A model generated the notes under the pieces. That model saw nothing but the letters and a program-made list of their open reading frames with translations. It was not told where the DNA came from and did not search any database. Below, piece after piece: positions 53,391-62,472 of a stretch of DNA of 64,000 nucleotides. This stretch comes from Ralstonia pickettii DTP0602 (GTDB taxonomy: Bacteria > Pseudomonadota > Gammaproteobacteria > Burkholderiales > Burkholderiaceae), in contig CP006668.1 of the NCBI GenBank assembly GCA_000471925.1, forward strand, positions 1,364,001 to 1,428,000. The letters are read 5' to 3'. Numbering within the stretch: the stretch's first letter is position 1; every line of letters begins with the position of its first letter. Made by a program: the position numbers and the translations under genes.

Positions 53391-54112
53391 GCATGCAAGC
53401 ACACCGCTACGCCATTTATCTTTCTCCGGCCGAACCGTTCCGATCCTTCGGCAGCCAGTGGCTGAGCCGCGATGCCGATACAGGGGCGGCGCTGCCCATG
53501 CCGCAAGGCATGGCGCCGCCGCCCGACGAGTGGGTCAAGGCCCCGGCGCACTACGGCCTGCATGCCACGCTGAAGCCGCCGTTCCGGCTCGCGGACGGCA
53601 CCGATGGTTCGATGCTCGACGCCGCCGCCCGCGGCTTTGCGCATGGGCGCGAGGCGTTCGACGCGGCGCTGGCGCTGCGCGCGCTGCGAGGCTTTATCGC
53701 CTGGTGCCTGGACGATGGTGGCTCGCGCGCTATGCATGCGCTCGCCGATGCCTGCGTGATGGCGTTCGAGCGCTTCCGCGCACCGGCCAGTGCTGAGGAA
53801 CTCGCCAAACGCAAGCCGGATCGGCTCACGCCCGACGAGCGCCGCATGCTGGATGCATGGGGCTACCCGTACGTATTCGAGACTTTCATCTTCCACATCA
53901 CGCTGACCGGCATGCTCGACGCCGCCGGCGAAGCCGCCGCGCTGGCGCGCCTGTCCGCCGCCAGCGGCAAGCTGCTGGAAACGCCGCTCCATGTGGACGG
54001 AATCAGTGTGTTCGTGCAGCCGCGGCCAGGCGATGACTTCATTGCCGCGCGCCACTACGGCTTCAATGGCAGCACCACGGATGGCGCCGGCGTGGCGTAC
54101 CTCGAAGCATGA
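53387..54112 (+). CDS. DUF1045 protein, 2H-phosphoesterase type
   Basis: 241 aa. Two HxT motifs, HATLKPPF (in HYGLHATLKPPF) and HITLTGM (in FIFHITLTGM), define the 2H phosphoesterase fold, which opens cyclic phosphates. It lies between the PhnM-like and phnN genes, overlapping both. In E. coli this step belongs to PhnP, which opens 5-phosphoribosyl 1,2-cyclic phosphate. No phnP is seen here, so this protein is the best candidate for it (inference). Confidence 0.87.
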   Translation: MSMQAHRYAIYLSPAEPFRSFGSQWLSRDADTGAALPMPQGMAPPPDEWVKAPAHYGLHATLKPPFRLADGTDGSMLDAAARGFAHGREAFDAALALRALRGFIAWCLDDGGSRAMHALADACVMAFERFRAPASAEELAKRKPDRLTPDERRMLDAWGYPYVFETFIFHITLTGMLDAAGEAAALARLSAASGKLLETPLHVDGISVFVQPRPGDDFIAARHYGFNGSTTDGAGVAYLEA

Positions 54113-54690
54113 GCGCCCGCACCGCCACTGACGGGCGCGGCCTGTTCTACGTCATGGGGCCTTCGGGCAGCGGCAAGGATTCGCTGCTGCGCGCGCTGCG
54201 CGAGCGCCTGGGCCCGGACGACCCCATCGTGGTCGCGCATCGCTATATCACGCGCGACGCCGACGCCAACGAGGCCTCGGTCGCCCTTACCCCCGATGAG
54301 TTCCAGCGCCGCAAGGCCCTCGGCTGCCTGGCGCTGAACTGGCATAGCCACGGCCTGCACTACGGCATCGGCGTCGAGATCGAGCAGTGGCTCGCAAAGG
54401 GCCTGACGGTGATCGTCAACGGTTCGCGCGAATACCTGCCGCAAGCCGTGGCACGCTACCCGAAGCTGTGCGCCGTACACGTGCGGGTGAAACCGGAAGT
54501 GCTGGCCGCGCGCCTGCGCCAGCGTGGCCGCGAGTCGGAAGAGGCGATTGCCAGGCGGCTGGCCCGCGCGGGGCAGGCTTTCGACGTGCCGGCAGGGTGC
54601 AGGCTGGTCGAGATCGACAACAGCGGCGCGCTGCAGGCATCCGCCGACGCCTTTGCACAACTGGTGGGCGCCACCTCCGCGCTGGCCTGA
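54109..54690 (+). CDS. phnN: Ribose 1,5-bisphosphate phosphokinase
   Basis: 193 aa. P-loop is GPSGSGKDSLL, with the guanylate-kinase-like pattern RYITRDADANEASVALTPDEF. PhnN makes PRPP from ribose 1,5-bisphosphate and ATP, the last step of the C-P lyase path. It overlaps the DUF1045 gene by 4 bp and ends 3 bp before a convergent acetyltransferase gene. Confidence 0.92.
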   Translation: MSARTATDGRGLFYVMGPSGSGKDSLLRALRERLGPDDPIVVAHRYITRDADANEASVALTPDEFQRRKALGCLALNWHSHGLHYGIGVEIEQWLAKGLTVIVNGSREYLPQAVARYPKLCAVHVRVKPEVLAARLRQRGRESEEAIARRLARAGQAFDVPAGCRLVEIDNSGALQASADAFAQLVGATSALA

Positions 54691-54693
54691 CTC

Positions 54694-55167
54694 TCAGAGC
54701 TCGATACTGAAGCTGATGCCGTGCTCGGTGAACCCGAGCCGGCGATAGAACTGGTGCGCCTGCAACCGGCGTGCGTTCGACGACAACGCCAGCTTGGCCG
54801 CGCCGGCTTCCCGCGCCAGGCGCATCGCCTCGCGCATCATGGCCTTGCCGACGCCCATGCCGCGCGCCGACGGCGCCACCACCACGGCCTCGACAATCGC
54901 CTCCGGGCGGCCGTCGTGGACCAGCACGGGAAATACCAGCAGGCTGAAGGTGCCGAGCGGCACCCCGTTCTCGTCCACCATCAGGTAGCAGCGATAGTCC
55001 GGGTAGCGGCGCATCGTTGCGTAGCGCTCGCGCATCGTGGCCAGCGGCAACGGCGGCTCGTCATCCATCGCGGCGAGCAGCGCCGACAGGTGCCGCAGCT
55101 CCGCATCGGAGCCGCGCACCTCGCGCAGGGCCAGGACGGCTTCGGTCATTTCGTGCAATCCGTTCAT
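54694..55167 (-). CDS. GNAT acetyltransferase, possible PhnO-like role
   Basis: 157 aa from the ATG at 55167 (MNGLHEMTEAVLALREV); an ATG at 55149 is possible. Acetyl-CoA motif is VVAPSARGMGVGKAMMREAM and the end FYRRLGFTEHGISFSIEL is typical. It is last in the minus-strand phnCDE-HD operon, 14 bp after the HD gene. PhnO in E. coli acetylates aminoalkylphosphonates; a similar job here is inference from position. Confidence 0.85.
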   Translation of the reverse strand: MNGLHEMTEAVLALREVRGSDAELRHLSALLAAMDDEPPLPLATMRERYATMRRYPDYRCYLMVDENGVPLGTFSLLVFPVLVHDGRPEAIVEAVVVAPSARGMGVGKAMMREAMRLAREAGAAKLALSSNARRLQAHQFYRRLGFTEHGISFSIEL

Positions 55168-55181
55168 GCCGTTTACGCCAC

Positions 55182-55718
55182 TTACACGGCAAGGCGCGCG
55201 CAACGCGCAGCCATTTCAAGGTAGTGCGCCAGTGGCGGCGTGGCAAGGTCGACCACCTTGGCCAGGTCGTCGTAACGGCGCAGGCGCACCGCGGCATCGG
55301 CATGGGGGTTGGCTGCGAAGGCATTCGCCTGCCCCTCGTTGTATGGACCGCCCTGCAGCGCCAGGCTCTGCACCGAGGCCGGCGACAGCGTGCCGAAGTA
55401 GTCGGGATCGACCGCGCACAGGAAGCGCTTGGCCGCCACGTGCAGGCGTATGGGCTCGGTGACTTCGTCGCCGAAGAGCTCCGCCAGCGCGTCGGCGGCG
55501 ACCTCCTGGTGGCGCATGTCGGTGTCGGTGCTTTCCGCCAGCAGCAGGTGGCGGACGTCGTGGAGCAGCGCCGCGACGATCAGCGGCTCGGGCTCGCGCG
55601 CCTGCTCGGCCAACTGCGCGCACTGCAGCGCGTGGACCGTCTGGCTGATGGCCTCGCCGCCGTACCAGGCGGTGCCGTGGCTGGCGAACAGGGTTTCGAT
55701 GCGGGAGAGCGTGAGCAT
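55182..55718 (-). CDS. HD-domain oxygenase, PhnZ-like
   Basis: 178 aa from the ATG at 55718 (MLTLSRIETLFASHGTAWYGGE). Likely di-iron ligands are H29, H53-D54 (LLHDVRH), H70, H93 and a late Asp in RRYDDLAK. Y19 and E22 correspond to the lid residues of PhnZ. It fits the phosphonate-associated HD oxygenases, which cleave 1-hydroxy-phosphonates with O2. No PhnY hydroxylase is nearby. It is 4 bp after phnE, so it belongs to the uptake operon. Confidence 0.85.
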   Translation of the reverse strand: MLTLSRIETLFASHGTAWYGGEAISQTVHALQCAQLAEQAREPEPLIVAALLHDVRHLLLAESTDTDMRHQEVAADALAELFGDEVTEPIRLHVAAKRFLCAVDPDYFGTLSPASVQSLALQGGPYNEGQANAFAANPHADAAVRLRRYDDLAKVVDLATPPLAHYLEMAARCARLAV

Positions 55719-55722
55719 GGGG

Positions 55723-56541
55723 TCAGACGAGTACCTTGCGGATCTGCGCGGAGAGGATGTCGATGGCCGAGACAAACAGGATGATGATGATCATCACGGC
55801 ACAGGTCTGCCCGTACTGGAAGCTGCGGATGATCTCCCACAGCACGGTGCCGATGCCGCCGGCGCCGACAATGCCGACCACCGAGGCCGAACGCACGTTC
55901 GACTCGAAGCGGTACAGCGCAAAGGACAGCCACAGCGGCAGCACCTGCGGAATCACGCCGTAGACGATCTCCTCGATCGGGCCGGCGCCGGTGGCGCGCA
56001 CGCCTTCGACCGGGCGCGGATCGATGGCTTCCACGGCTTCGGCAAACAGCTTGGCCAGCACGCCGGTGGTGTGGATCCAGATCGCCAGCACGCCCGCGAA
56101 CGGGCCCAGTCCGACGGCCACGATAAACAGCATCGCAAAGACCATCTCATTGATGGCGCGGCAGGCGTCCATGACGCGGCGCGCCGGCTGGTAGACCCAC
56201 GCGGGAACGATATTGGCGGAGCACAGCAGGCCCAGCGGTACCGCCATCGCCACGGCCATGGCCGTGCCCCACAGCGCGATCTGGACGGTGACCAGCATTT
56301 CGTCCAGGTAGTGCCGCCAGTCGCGGAAGTCTGGCGGGAAGAAATCGGCGGCAAATTTCGCCATGTTGTTGGAATCGCGCAGCAGGTCCAGCGGGCGCAT
56401 GTCGGCGCCTTGCCAGGACATGGCGAGCAAGGCCAGCACGACCGCCCAGGTCAGCAACACGGCAAGGGACGTGCGCGGCGGCCGGACGTTGCTTTGCGGC
56501 GAGGGCGGGAGGCCGGGCGTGGCGGTGACAGTCATGGGCAA
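55723..56541 (-). CDS. phnE: Phosphonate ABC transporter permease
   Basis: 272 aa with about six membrane helices. The binding-protein-dependent permease loop is [35 protein letters not shown]. PhnE is the membrane part of the phosphonate importer. It lies 67 bp after phnD and 4 bp before the HD gene. Confidence 0.93.
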   Translation of the reverse strand: MPMTVTATPGLPPSPQSNVRPPRTSLAVLLTWAVVLALLAMSWQGADMRPLDLLRDSNNMAKFAADFFPPDFRDWRHYLDEMLVTVQIALWGTAMAVAMAVPLGLLCSANIVPAWVYQPARRVMDACRAINEMVFAMLFIVAVGLGPFAGVLAIWIHTTGVLAKLFAEAVEAIDPRPVEGVRATGAGPIEEIVYGVIPQVLPLWLSFALYRFESNVRSASVVGIVGAGGIGTVLWEIIRSFQYGQTCAVMIIIILFVSAIDILSAQIRKVLV

Positions 56542-56608
56542 TCCGAATCAGGCAACATAAAAAGACGACGCGGGGCCGGCAACGCGCCGGGCCCCTGCGG
56601 GGTGAGGC

Positions 56609-57595
56609 TTATTGCGCGCTGGTGGCGGCGGCCTTGTCCAGCTCGGCCAGGCGGCGGCTGACATCGGCCAGGCGCTTTTCCTTGTCGGGGGCGGCCAGGG
56701 TGGTGTCCGTTTCGATCTTGGCCTTCTCGCGGGCCAGTTCGATCTGGCGGATCGGCACCAGTTGCGCGTCGCCCGAGGCGCGGAAGCCCTGGTAGGTCAG
56801 CGTGGCCAGCACCTGCTTTTCACGCGCGGCGTCGACGCCCTTGCCGTAGTTGACGAAGAAGGTCTGGATCTTCTTCTTCAGCTCGGGCGACAGGTCCTTG
56901 CGATAGACCATCGGATCGGCCGGGATCAGTGGCGACTTCCACAGCACGCGCACCTGGTCATAGGCATTCTTGCCCGTGTTGATGCGGTAGCGCTCCAGGT
57001 TCTCGGTGTTGTTCACCGCCACGTCGACCTGCTTGTTCAGCACCGACAGCAGGTTGGTTTCGTGGTTGCCGATGCGCACGGCCTTGAACAGCGTCTTGGG
57101 CTCGACCTTGTTTGCCGTCCACAGGTAGTAGCCCGGCACGGCGGTGCCCGAGGTGGAGTTGGGATCGCCGGCGCCGTAGCTCAGGTCCTTGCCGCGCTTG
57201 ATCACGTCTTCGACGCTCTTCAGGTCGCTATCCTTGTTGACGATCAGCAGCGACCAGTAGCCCGGGTTGCCGTCCTTGTCGATCACCGAGGCAAAGACCT
57301 CGCCGTTGGCGCGGTCCACCGCTTCCATCGCCGACTTGTTGCCGAACCAGGCGATCTGCACCTTGTTAAAGCGCATGCCCTCGATGATGCCGGCGTAGTC
57401 GGACGCGAAGAACGGCTTGACCGGCACGCCCAGCGTCTTGCTGAGATCGTCGATCAGCGGCTGCCAGGCGCTCTTCAGGTTCGACGACGATTCCGTCGAG
57501 ATAAAGCCGATGCTCAGGCTCTTGGCGTCTTGCGCAAAGGCGGGCAGGGCGACCACGCCCGATGCCACGACGGCGATAAAGGTTCTGCGAAGCAT
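56609..57595 (-). CDS. phnD: Phosphonate ABC transporter substrate-binding protein
   Basis: 328 aa from the ATG at 57595 with GGAG six bases upstream; a TTG at 57601 is less likely. The signal peptide is residues 1-21 (LPAFAQDA). Mature motifs SIGFISTESSSNLKSAWQPLIDDL, NKVQIAWFGNKSAMEAVDR and GAGDPNSTSGTAVPGYYL fit PhnD. It captures phosphonates in the periplasm and passes them to PhnE. Confidence 0.95.
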   Translation of the reverse strand: MLRRTFIAVVASGVVALPAFAQDAKSLSIGFISTESSSNLKSAWQPLIDDLSKTLGVPVKPFFASDYAGIIEGMRFNKVQIAWFGNKSAMEAVDRANGEVFASVIDKDGNPGYWSLLIVNKDSDLKSVEDVIKRGKDLSYGAGDPNSTSGTAVPGYYLWTANKVEPKTLFKAVRIGNHETNLLSVLNKQVDVAVNNTENLERYRINTGKNAYDQVRVLWKSPLIPADPMVYRKDLSPELKKKIQTFFVNYGKGVDAAREKQVLATLTYQGFRASGDAQLVPIRQIELAREKAKIETDTTLAAPDKEKRLADVSRRLAELDKAAATSAQ

Positions 57596-57670
57596 GGACA
57601 ACTCCGGTTGGGAAAGGCTTGGGGGTAAGGCTGCGGTCGGGTGGGTGCTCAGTGGCCGCTCAGTGGCTGC

Positions 57671-58519
57671 TCACGCCGCCGCCAGGTTCATCGTGACCAT
57701 CGCCGGCGCCGGCATGGCCGCGGCGGCTTCATTCGCTTCGGGCACGGAATCGTGCAGCAGTTCGTCGGCCTCGGTGCCATAGAGATCGCGCAGCATGGCC
57801 GGCGTCAGCGCCGCGGAGGGGCCGTCGTAGACCACCTTGCCGTGGCGCAGTGCCACCACGCGGGGGCAGTAGCGCATCGCCACATCCACCTGGTGCAGCG
57901 ACACCAGCACCGCCACCTTGCGGGTGCGATTGATCTGCGTCAGCAGCGACATCACGCGGCGCGACGATTCCGGATCGAGCGAAGCGATCGGCTCGTCGGC
58001 CAGGATCACGCGAGCGTTCTGCACCAGCGTGCGGGCGATAGCCGCGCGTTGCTGCTGGCCGCCGGAGAGCGTCGAGGCACGCTGAAACGCATAGTCGTCT
58101 ATACCAACTTGCGCAAGGGCATCGAGTCCGGCCTGCATTTCATCGGCCCTGAAGATGCGCAGCAGGCTGCGCCATTTGGGGATACGGGTCAGCATGCCGA
58201 CCAGCACGTTGGTGATGACCGGAAGGCGGCCCACCAGGTTGAACTGCTGGAACACAAAGCCGATCTCGCCGCGTACCTTGCGCACATTGCCGGCCAGCCG
58301 GCCATTGCGCTGCACGTGGCGGCCGTTGACGAGGATCTCGCCAGCGCCGCCTGCGACAAAGCCGGCTACGTGGCGCAACAGTGTGGACTTGCCCGATCCC
58401 GATGCACCCAGCAGGGCGACCATCTCGCCTGGCGCGATGTGCAACGTGACATCGTCAAGCGCCTTGCGGTCCGCGCGGAACGATTTGGAAAGCCCGAGGA
58501 CTTCGATTGCGTGCGTCAT
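57671..58519 (-). CDS. phnC: Phosphonate ABC transporter ATP-binding protein
   Basis: 282 aa from the ATG at 58519 ([16 protein letters not shown]). Walker A is [11 protein letters not shown], the signature is [15 protein letters not shown] and Walker [13 protein letters not shown]. It energises the phosphonate importer. It is first of phnC-phnD-phnE-HD-GNAT, with a Pho-box-like repeat just ahead. Confidence 0.95.
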   Translation of the reverse strand: MTHAIEVLGLSKSFRADRKALDDVTLHIAPGEMVALLGASGSGKSTLLRHVAGFVAGGAGEILVNGRHVQRNGRLAGNVRKVRGEIGFVFQQFNLVGRLPVITNVLVGMLTRIPKWRSLLRIFRADEMQAGLDALAQVGIDDYAFQRASTLSGGQQQRAAIARTLVQNARVILADEPIASLDPESSRRVMSLLTQINRTRKVAVLVSLHQVDVAMRYCPRVVALRHGKVVYDGPSAALTPAMLRDLYGTEADELLHDSVPEANEAAAAMPAPAMVTMNLAAA

Positions 58520-58564
58520 GTCGACTCCCTGGCTTGAATGACCTGCGCATTCTGGCCGGGATGG

Positions 58565-58582
58565 ATGACAGAACGATGACGC
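58565..58582 (-). promoter_or_regulatory. Pho box before phnC
   Basis: On the minus strand GCGTCAT-CGTT-CTGTCAT has 7+4+7 spacing, one perfect unit and 12 of 14 matches to the tandem consensus. It lies 46 bp ahead of the phnC start. Induction of the uptake operon under phosphate limitation is the expected effect. Confidence 0.7.
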
Positions 58583-58602
58583 TGGCGTCAGACAAAAATG
58601 TT

Positions 58603-59532
58603 CTAGCCCAGGCTGCCGGCAAAGCGCTCGGCCAGCCGTTCGCGGCGGAAGGCCTCGACCACGTAGTCGATAAAGACGCGCGTCTTGGCCGGCAGCAGCG
58701 TGCGCGTCGGGTAGTAGAGCGAGATCGCGCCTGCATCGGCATACCAGTGCGGCAGCAGGCGCACCAGCTCGCCACGCTCCAGCCATGGCAGTGCGTCAGG
58801 CACGGCGAGCAGTGTTACGCCAAGGCCTAGCAGCGCGGCTTCACGCATGGCGGCCGGGTCGTTGACGACGATCCGCTCGGGCAGTGCCGTGGCGGCTTCC
58901 GTTCCGGCCGCATCGCGCATGGCCCAGTGCCGCGCGCGTCCGGTGCGCGTGGAGCGCATCACGATGCCGTCGAATTGCGCGAGGCCGGCGGGGTTGGTCG
59001 GCAAGGTGCGCCCGCGCAGGTAGTTGGGAGAAGCCACGGCGACGATATGCGCGGGCGCCAGCGTGCGCGAGACCAGCCCGGGCGCAAGCTCGAAGCCGCC
59101 GCCGATGGCGGCGTCATAGCCCTCGGCGATCAGGTCGGCGGCGCGGTTCTCGAAATGCCATTCGGGCCGGATGGCAGGATAGCGGGCCAGGAACGCCGGC
59201 AGCAGCGGCATCACGTGAGTCACGCCGAAGGTCGGGGCCAGGCTGACCTTGAGCACGCCGGCGGGTTCGCCCTGGTCACCGGAGGCGCCCGCGATTGCCG
59301 CTTGCAGCGCATCAAGATTGCCGCCGATCGCCGCGAGGAAGCGCTCGCCGGCCTCCGTCAGCGTCAGCTTGCGCGTCGAGCGCTGGAACAGGCGCACGCC
59401 CAGGTTGCGCTCCAGCATGGCCACATTGCGGCTGACCGCTGCGGGCGTCAGCGCCAGCCGCCGGCCGGCCGCGGAGAAGCTGCCGGTTTCCGCGCTGCGA
59501 ACGAAGGATTCAAGGTTGGCCAGGGTTTCCAT
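58603..59532 (-). CDS. LysR-type transcriptional regulator
   Basis: 309 aa. The DNA-binding domain is [42 protein letters not shown], as in LysR regulators that control divergent oxidoreductases. The effector domain is complete. It is divergent from the SDR gene at 59644 with a 111-bp spacer, so it probably controls that gene and the next. It is upstream of phnC on the same strand but with the Pho box between. Confidence 0.9.
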   Translation of the reverse strand: METLANLESFVRSAETGSFSAAGRRLALTPAAVSRNVAMLERNLGVRLFQRSTRKLTLTEAGERFLAAIGGNLDALQAAIAGASGDQGEPAGVLKVSLAPTFGVTHVMPLLPAFLARYPAIRPEWHFENRAADLIAEGYDAAIGGGFELAPGLVSRTLAPAHIVAVASPNYLRGRTLPTNPAGLAQFDGIVMRSTRTGRARHWAMRDAAGTEAATALPERIVVNDPAAMREAALLGLGVTLLAVPDALPWLERGELVRLLPHWYADAGAISLYYPTRTLLPAKTRVFIDYVVEAFRRERLAERFAGSLG

Positions 59533-59643
59533 GCCAACCAGATTACACCATCACTTGAAAATCATTCCAGCCATTCCTCACTAATCAAGCCGCAATCCGC
59601 CGCCCATACTCCGTTCACCCCTTCACACAACGGAGTTCGAACA

Positions 59644-60399
59644 ATGACTGCAAACCACAACCTCCCGCTGGCCGGAAAGACCGCCCTCGTTACCGGCGGC
59701 TCGCGCTCGATCGGCGCCGCCATCGCCCGCCGGCTGGCCGCCGACGGTGCCGCCGTGGCTGTGACCTACAGCGCCTCGGCCGACAAGGCCAGCGCCGTGG
59801 TCCGCGAGATCGAGGCAGCGGGCGGCCGCGCCATCGCGATCGAAGCCGATGCCGGCAACCCCGCGGCAGTGCGCGCCGCCGTGGCCGCCACGGCAGAGGC
59901 CTTTGGCGGCCTCGACATCCTGGTCAACAACGCCGGGCTGGGCCTCGGTGGCGCCATCGAGGACATCGCCTTCGACACCTATGAACGCATGATCGCCGTC
60001 AACGTGACCGGCGTCTTCGTGGCCACGCAGGAGGCCGTGCGCCGTATGAAGGCGGGCGGGCGCGTGATCCACATCGGCTCGTCGATGACGCGCTACGCGG
60101 CCTTTCCGACGGCGTCGCTGTACACACTGACCAAGGGCGCGATCACCGGCTTCAACCGCAGCCTGGTGCGCGACCTCGGACCCCGCGGCATCACCGTCAA
60201 TACCGTCCATCCCGGCCCGACCGATACGGAGATGAACCCCGATGGCGGCCCGGTCAGCAAGATCGTCGGCCCCGGCATCGCCATCGGCCGCTATGGCCAG
60301 CCGGACGAGATCGCCAATGTGGTCGCCTTCCTGGCCGGCCCGGAGGCGTCCTTCGTGACCGGCGCGGACATCGTCGCCGACGGCGGCTTCACGGCCTGA
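59644..60399 (+). CDS. Short-chain dehydrogenase/reductase
   Basis: 251 aa from the ATG at 59644 (ACGGAG ahead). Cofactor motif is TGGSRSIG, then NNAG and the catalytic Ser in IGSSM with YTLTK as YxxxK. The family uses NAD(P)H on a hydroxyl/keto group; the substrate is unknown. It is 31 bp ahead of the F420-type oxidoreductase gene, forming a small unit under the divergent LysR protein. Confidence 0.92.
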   Translation: MTANHNLPLAGKTALVTGGSRSIGAAIARRLAADGAAVAVTYSASADKASAVVREIEAAGGRAIAIEADAGNPAAVRAAVAATAEAFGGLDILVNNAGLGLGGAIEDIAFDTYERMIAVNVTGVFVATQEAVRRMKAGGRVIHIGSSMTRYAAFPTASLYTLTKGAITGFNRSLVRDLGPRGITVNTVHPGPTDTEMNPDGGPVSKIVGPGIAIGRYGQPDEIANVVAFLAGPEASFVTGADIVADGGFTA

Positions 60400-60430
60400 A
60401 CGGCTCCCAGACCTGCACCGGAGAATCATC

Positions 60431-61039
60431 ATGAGCGACAAGACCATCGGCATCATCGGCGCCGGCGCCATCGGCACGGCTTTCGCGCGTACACTGGCGC
60501 GCCACAGCATCAAGGCGGTGATTGCCAACAGCCGCGGCCCTGAAACACTGCAGGACCTGGTACAGGAGATCGGCCCGTCCGTGCGCGCCGGCACGCGCGA
60601 GCAAGCCGCGGCGCAGGACATCGTGCTGGTCGCGGTGAACTGGTCGCGGCTGCCGCAGGCGCTGGCGGGGCTGCCAGACTTTGGCGGACGCATCGTCATT
60701 GATGCCAACAACCCGATCGAAGCGCCGCTGTTCCGTCCCGCTGAACTGCACGGGCGGCTGTCCAGCGAGATCGTTGCCGGGCTGGTGCCGGGTGCGCGCG
60801 TGGTGAAGGCGTTCAACCACTTGCGGCCCGAATTCCTGACGGGCGATCCGCGCGAGGATGGCGGGCAGCGAGTGCTGTTCTATTCCGGCGACGACGACGG
60901 CGCCAAGGCCGAGGTGGCGGCACTGGTCGAGCGGCTCGGGTTCTTCGGCATCGACCTTGGCAAGCTGGAGGTGGGAGGGCGGCTCGTCCAGTTTCCTGGC
61001 GGGCCGCTGCCCGGGTTGAACCTTGTGAAGCTGGGCTGA
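60431..61039 (+). CDS. NADP oxidoreductase, F420-dependent-type fold
   Basis: 202 aa with an N-terminal Rossmann fold GIIGAGAIGTAFARTLARHSIKAVIANSRGPETL. It fits the F420-dependent NADP reductase / NADPH-dependent reductase family. In bacteria without F420, such proteins probably work with flavin or another substrate. It follows the SDR gene closely, so both may act on one pathway. Confidence 0.85.
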   Translation: MSDKTIGIIGAGAIGTAFARTLARHSIKAVIANSRGPETLQDLVQEIGPSVRAGTREQAAAQDIVLVAVNWSRLPQALAGLPDFGGRIVIDANNPIEAPLFRPAELHGRLSSEIVAGLVPGARVVKAFNHLRPEFLTGDPREDGGQRVLFYSGDDDGAKAEVAALVERLGFFGIDLGKLEVGGRLVQFPGGPLPGLNLVKLG

Positions 61040-61281
61040 GGCGACGATCCGGCATCGGGAGCCCGCGGTACCGGGATGCCTCGCGGCGGGGGACAGGCGG
61101 CGCGGATGGCCGGCGCGGTCCCTGCCAATTCCCAAATTCTTCGTCTGAGAGCTTGCGCAAGATTTTGTTGTTTGCGGAAGATGTACAGTCCTCGTTATAT
61201 TTGCTCGCCCCCGTTCGTCGTTTCCCAGTCGCCGCCGGCCCCCGCCGGGACCAGCCTGAACCCAAGGTCCAAGTGCCTGAT

Positions 61282-62466
61282 ATGAAAAAAATTCTCACCG
61301 CAAGCATTGCCGTCCTCGCCACCACTCTTTGCGAGGCCAGCGCCCACGCTGCCGACAGCAGCGCGCAAAGCCAGATCGGGCGCACCGTGAACGCCACCAT
61401 CCGCCCCGTCATGCAGGCCAACAACGTTCCCGGCATGGCGGTCGCCGTCACGGTCGGCGGCAAGCACTATTTCTACAGCTATGGCGTCGCCTCCAAGTCC
61501 GGCGGCAAGAAAGTCACCGAGAACACGATTTTCGAGATCGGCTCGATCAGCAAGACGTTTACGGCGACGCTGGCCTCCTACGCACAAGTGCGCGGCAGCC
61601 TGTCGCTGTCCGACAAGGCCAGCAAATACCTGCCTGCGCTTGCCGGCAGCAGCTTCGACGCGATCAGCCTGCTCGACCTGGGCACGTATGCGGCCGGCGG
61701 CTTGCCGCTGCAATTCCCGGAGGCCGTCACCGACCAGGCGAAAATGGTCGCCTATTTCAAGGACTGGCGCCCGAGCTACGCCCCCGGTACCCATCGGCGT
61801 TATTCGAATCCCAGCATCGGCCTGTTTGGTTACCTGGCTGCCCAAAGCATGGGCCAGCCGTTCGATGACCTGATGGAGAAAACCCTGTTTCCGGGGCTGG
61901 GCCTGAAGCACACCTATATCAGGGTGCCGCAGGCCAGGATGGCCGACTACGCCACTGGCTACACCAAGGACGACAAGCCGACCCGGGTTTCGCCCGGCGT
62001 ACTGGATTCAGAAGCCTACGGCGTAAAGACCACCGCGGCCGACATGATCCGCTTTGTCGAGGCCAATATGAACGGCGCAGGGCTGGACGACACCCTGCAA
62101 CGTGCGATCGCCGGCACGCATACCGGGTATTTCAAGGTTGGCGACATGATGCAGGGGCTGGGATGGGAGATGTATGACTATCCGACGAGGGTCGATAGCC
62201 TGCTTGCCGGGAGTTCCACGCAGGTCGTTTTCGCGGCGAACAAGGTGAACAGGCTGGATCCGCCGCGGACGGCGAAGGCCGATGTGCTGGTCAACAAGAC
62301 CGGGTCGACCAACGGGTTTGGGGCCTATGTGGTCTTTGTTCCCGCGCAGAGAATCGGCATCGTCATGCTGGCGAACAAGAACTTCCCGGTGGCCGCCCGT
62401 ATCAAGGCCGCGTACCAGATCCTGACGGCGCTGGACGGCAAACTCGCGGCGGCGGAGGCGCGTTAG
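61282..62466 (+). CDS. ampC: Class C (AmpC-type) beta-lactamase
   Basis: 394 aa from the ATG at 61282. The signal peptide is residues 1-24 (ILTASIAVLATTLCEASAHAA). Active-site motifs are S88-I-S-K91, Y174-S-N176 and KTGSTNGFG near the C-terminus, the three boxes of class C enzymes. It should hydrolyse cephalosporins in the periplasm. No divergent ampR is present; the LysR and AraC genes nearby are not of AmpR type by position. A promoter-like pair (TTGCGG and TATATT) lies near 61175-61203. Confidence 0.92.
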   Translation: MKKILTASIAVLATTLCEASAHAADSSAQSQIGRTVNATIRPVMQANNVPGMAVAVTVGGKHYFYSYGVASKSGGKKVTENTIFEIGSISKTFTATLASYAQVRGSLSLSDKASKYLPALAGSSFDAISLLDLGTYAAGGLPLQFPEAVTDQAKMVAYFKDWRPSYAPGTHRRYSNPSIGLFGYLAAQSMGQPFDDLMEKTLFPGLGLKHTYIRVPQARMADYATGYTKDDKPTRVSPGVLDSEAYGVKTTAADMIRFVEANMNGAGLDDTLQRAIAGTHTGYFKVGDMMQGLGWEMYDYPTRVDSLLAGSSTQVVFAANKVNRLDPPRTAKADVLVNKTGSTNGFGAYVVFVPAQRIGIVMLANKNFPVAARIKAAYQILTALDGKLAAAEAR

Positions 62467-62472
62467 GTCGCC

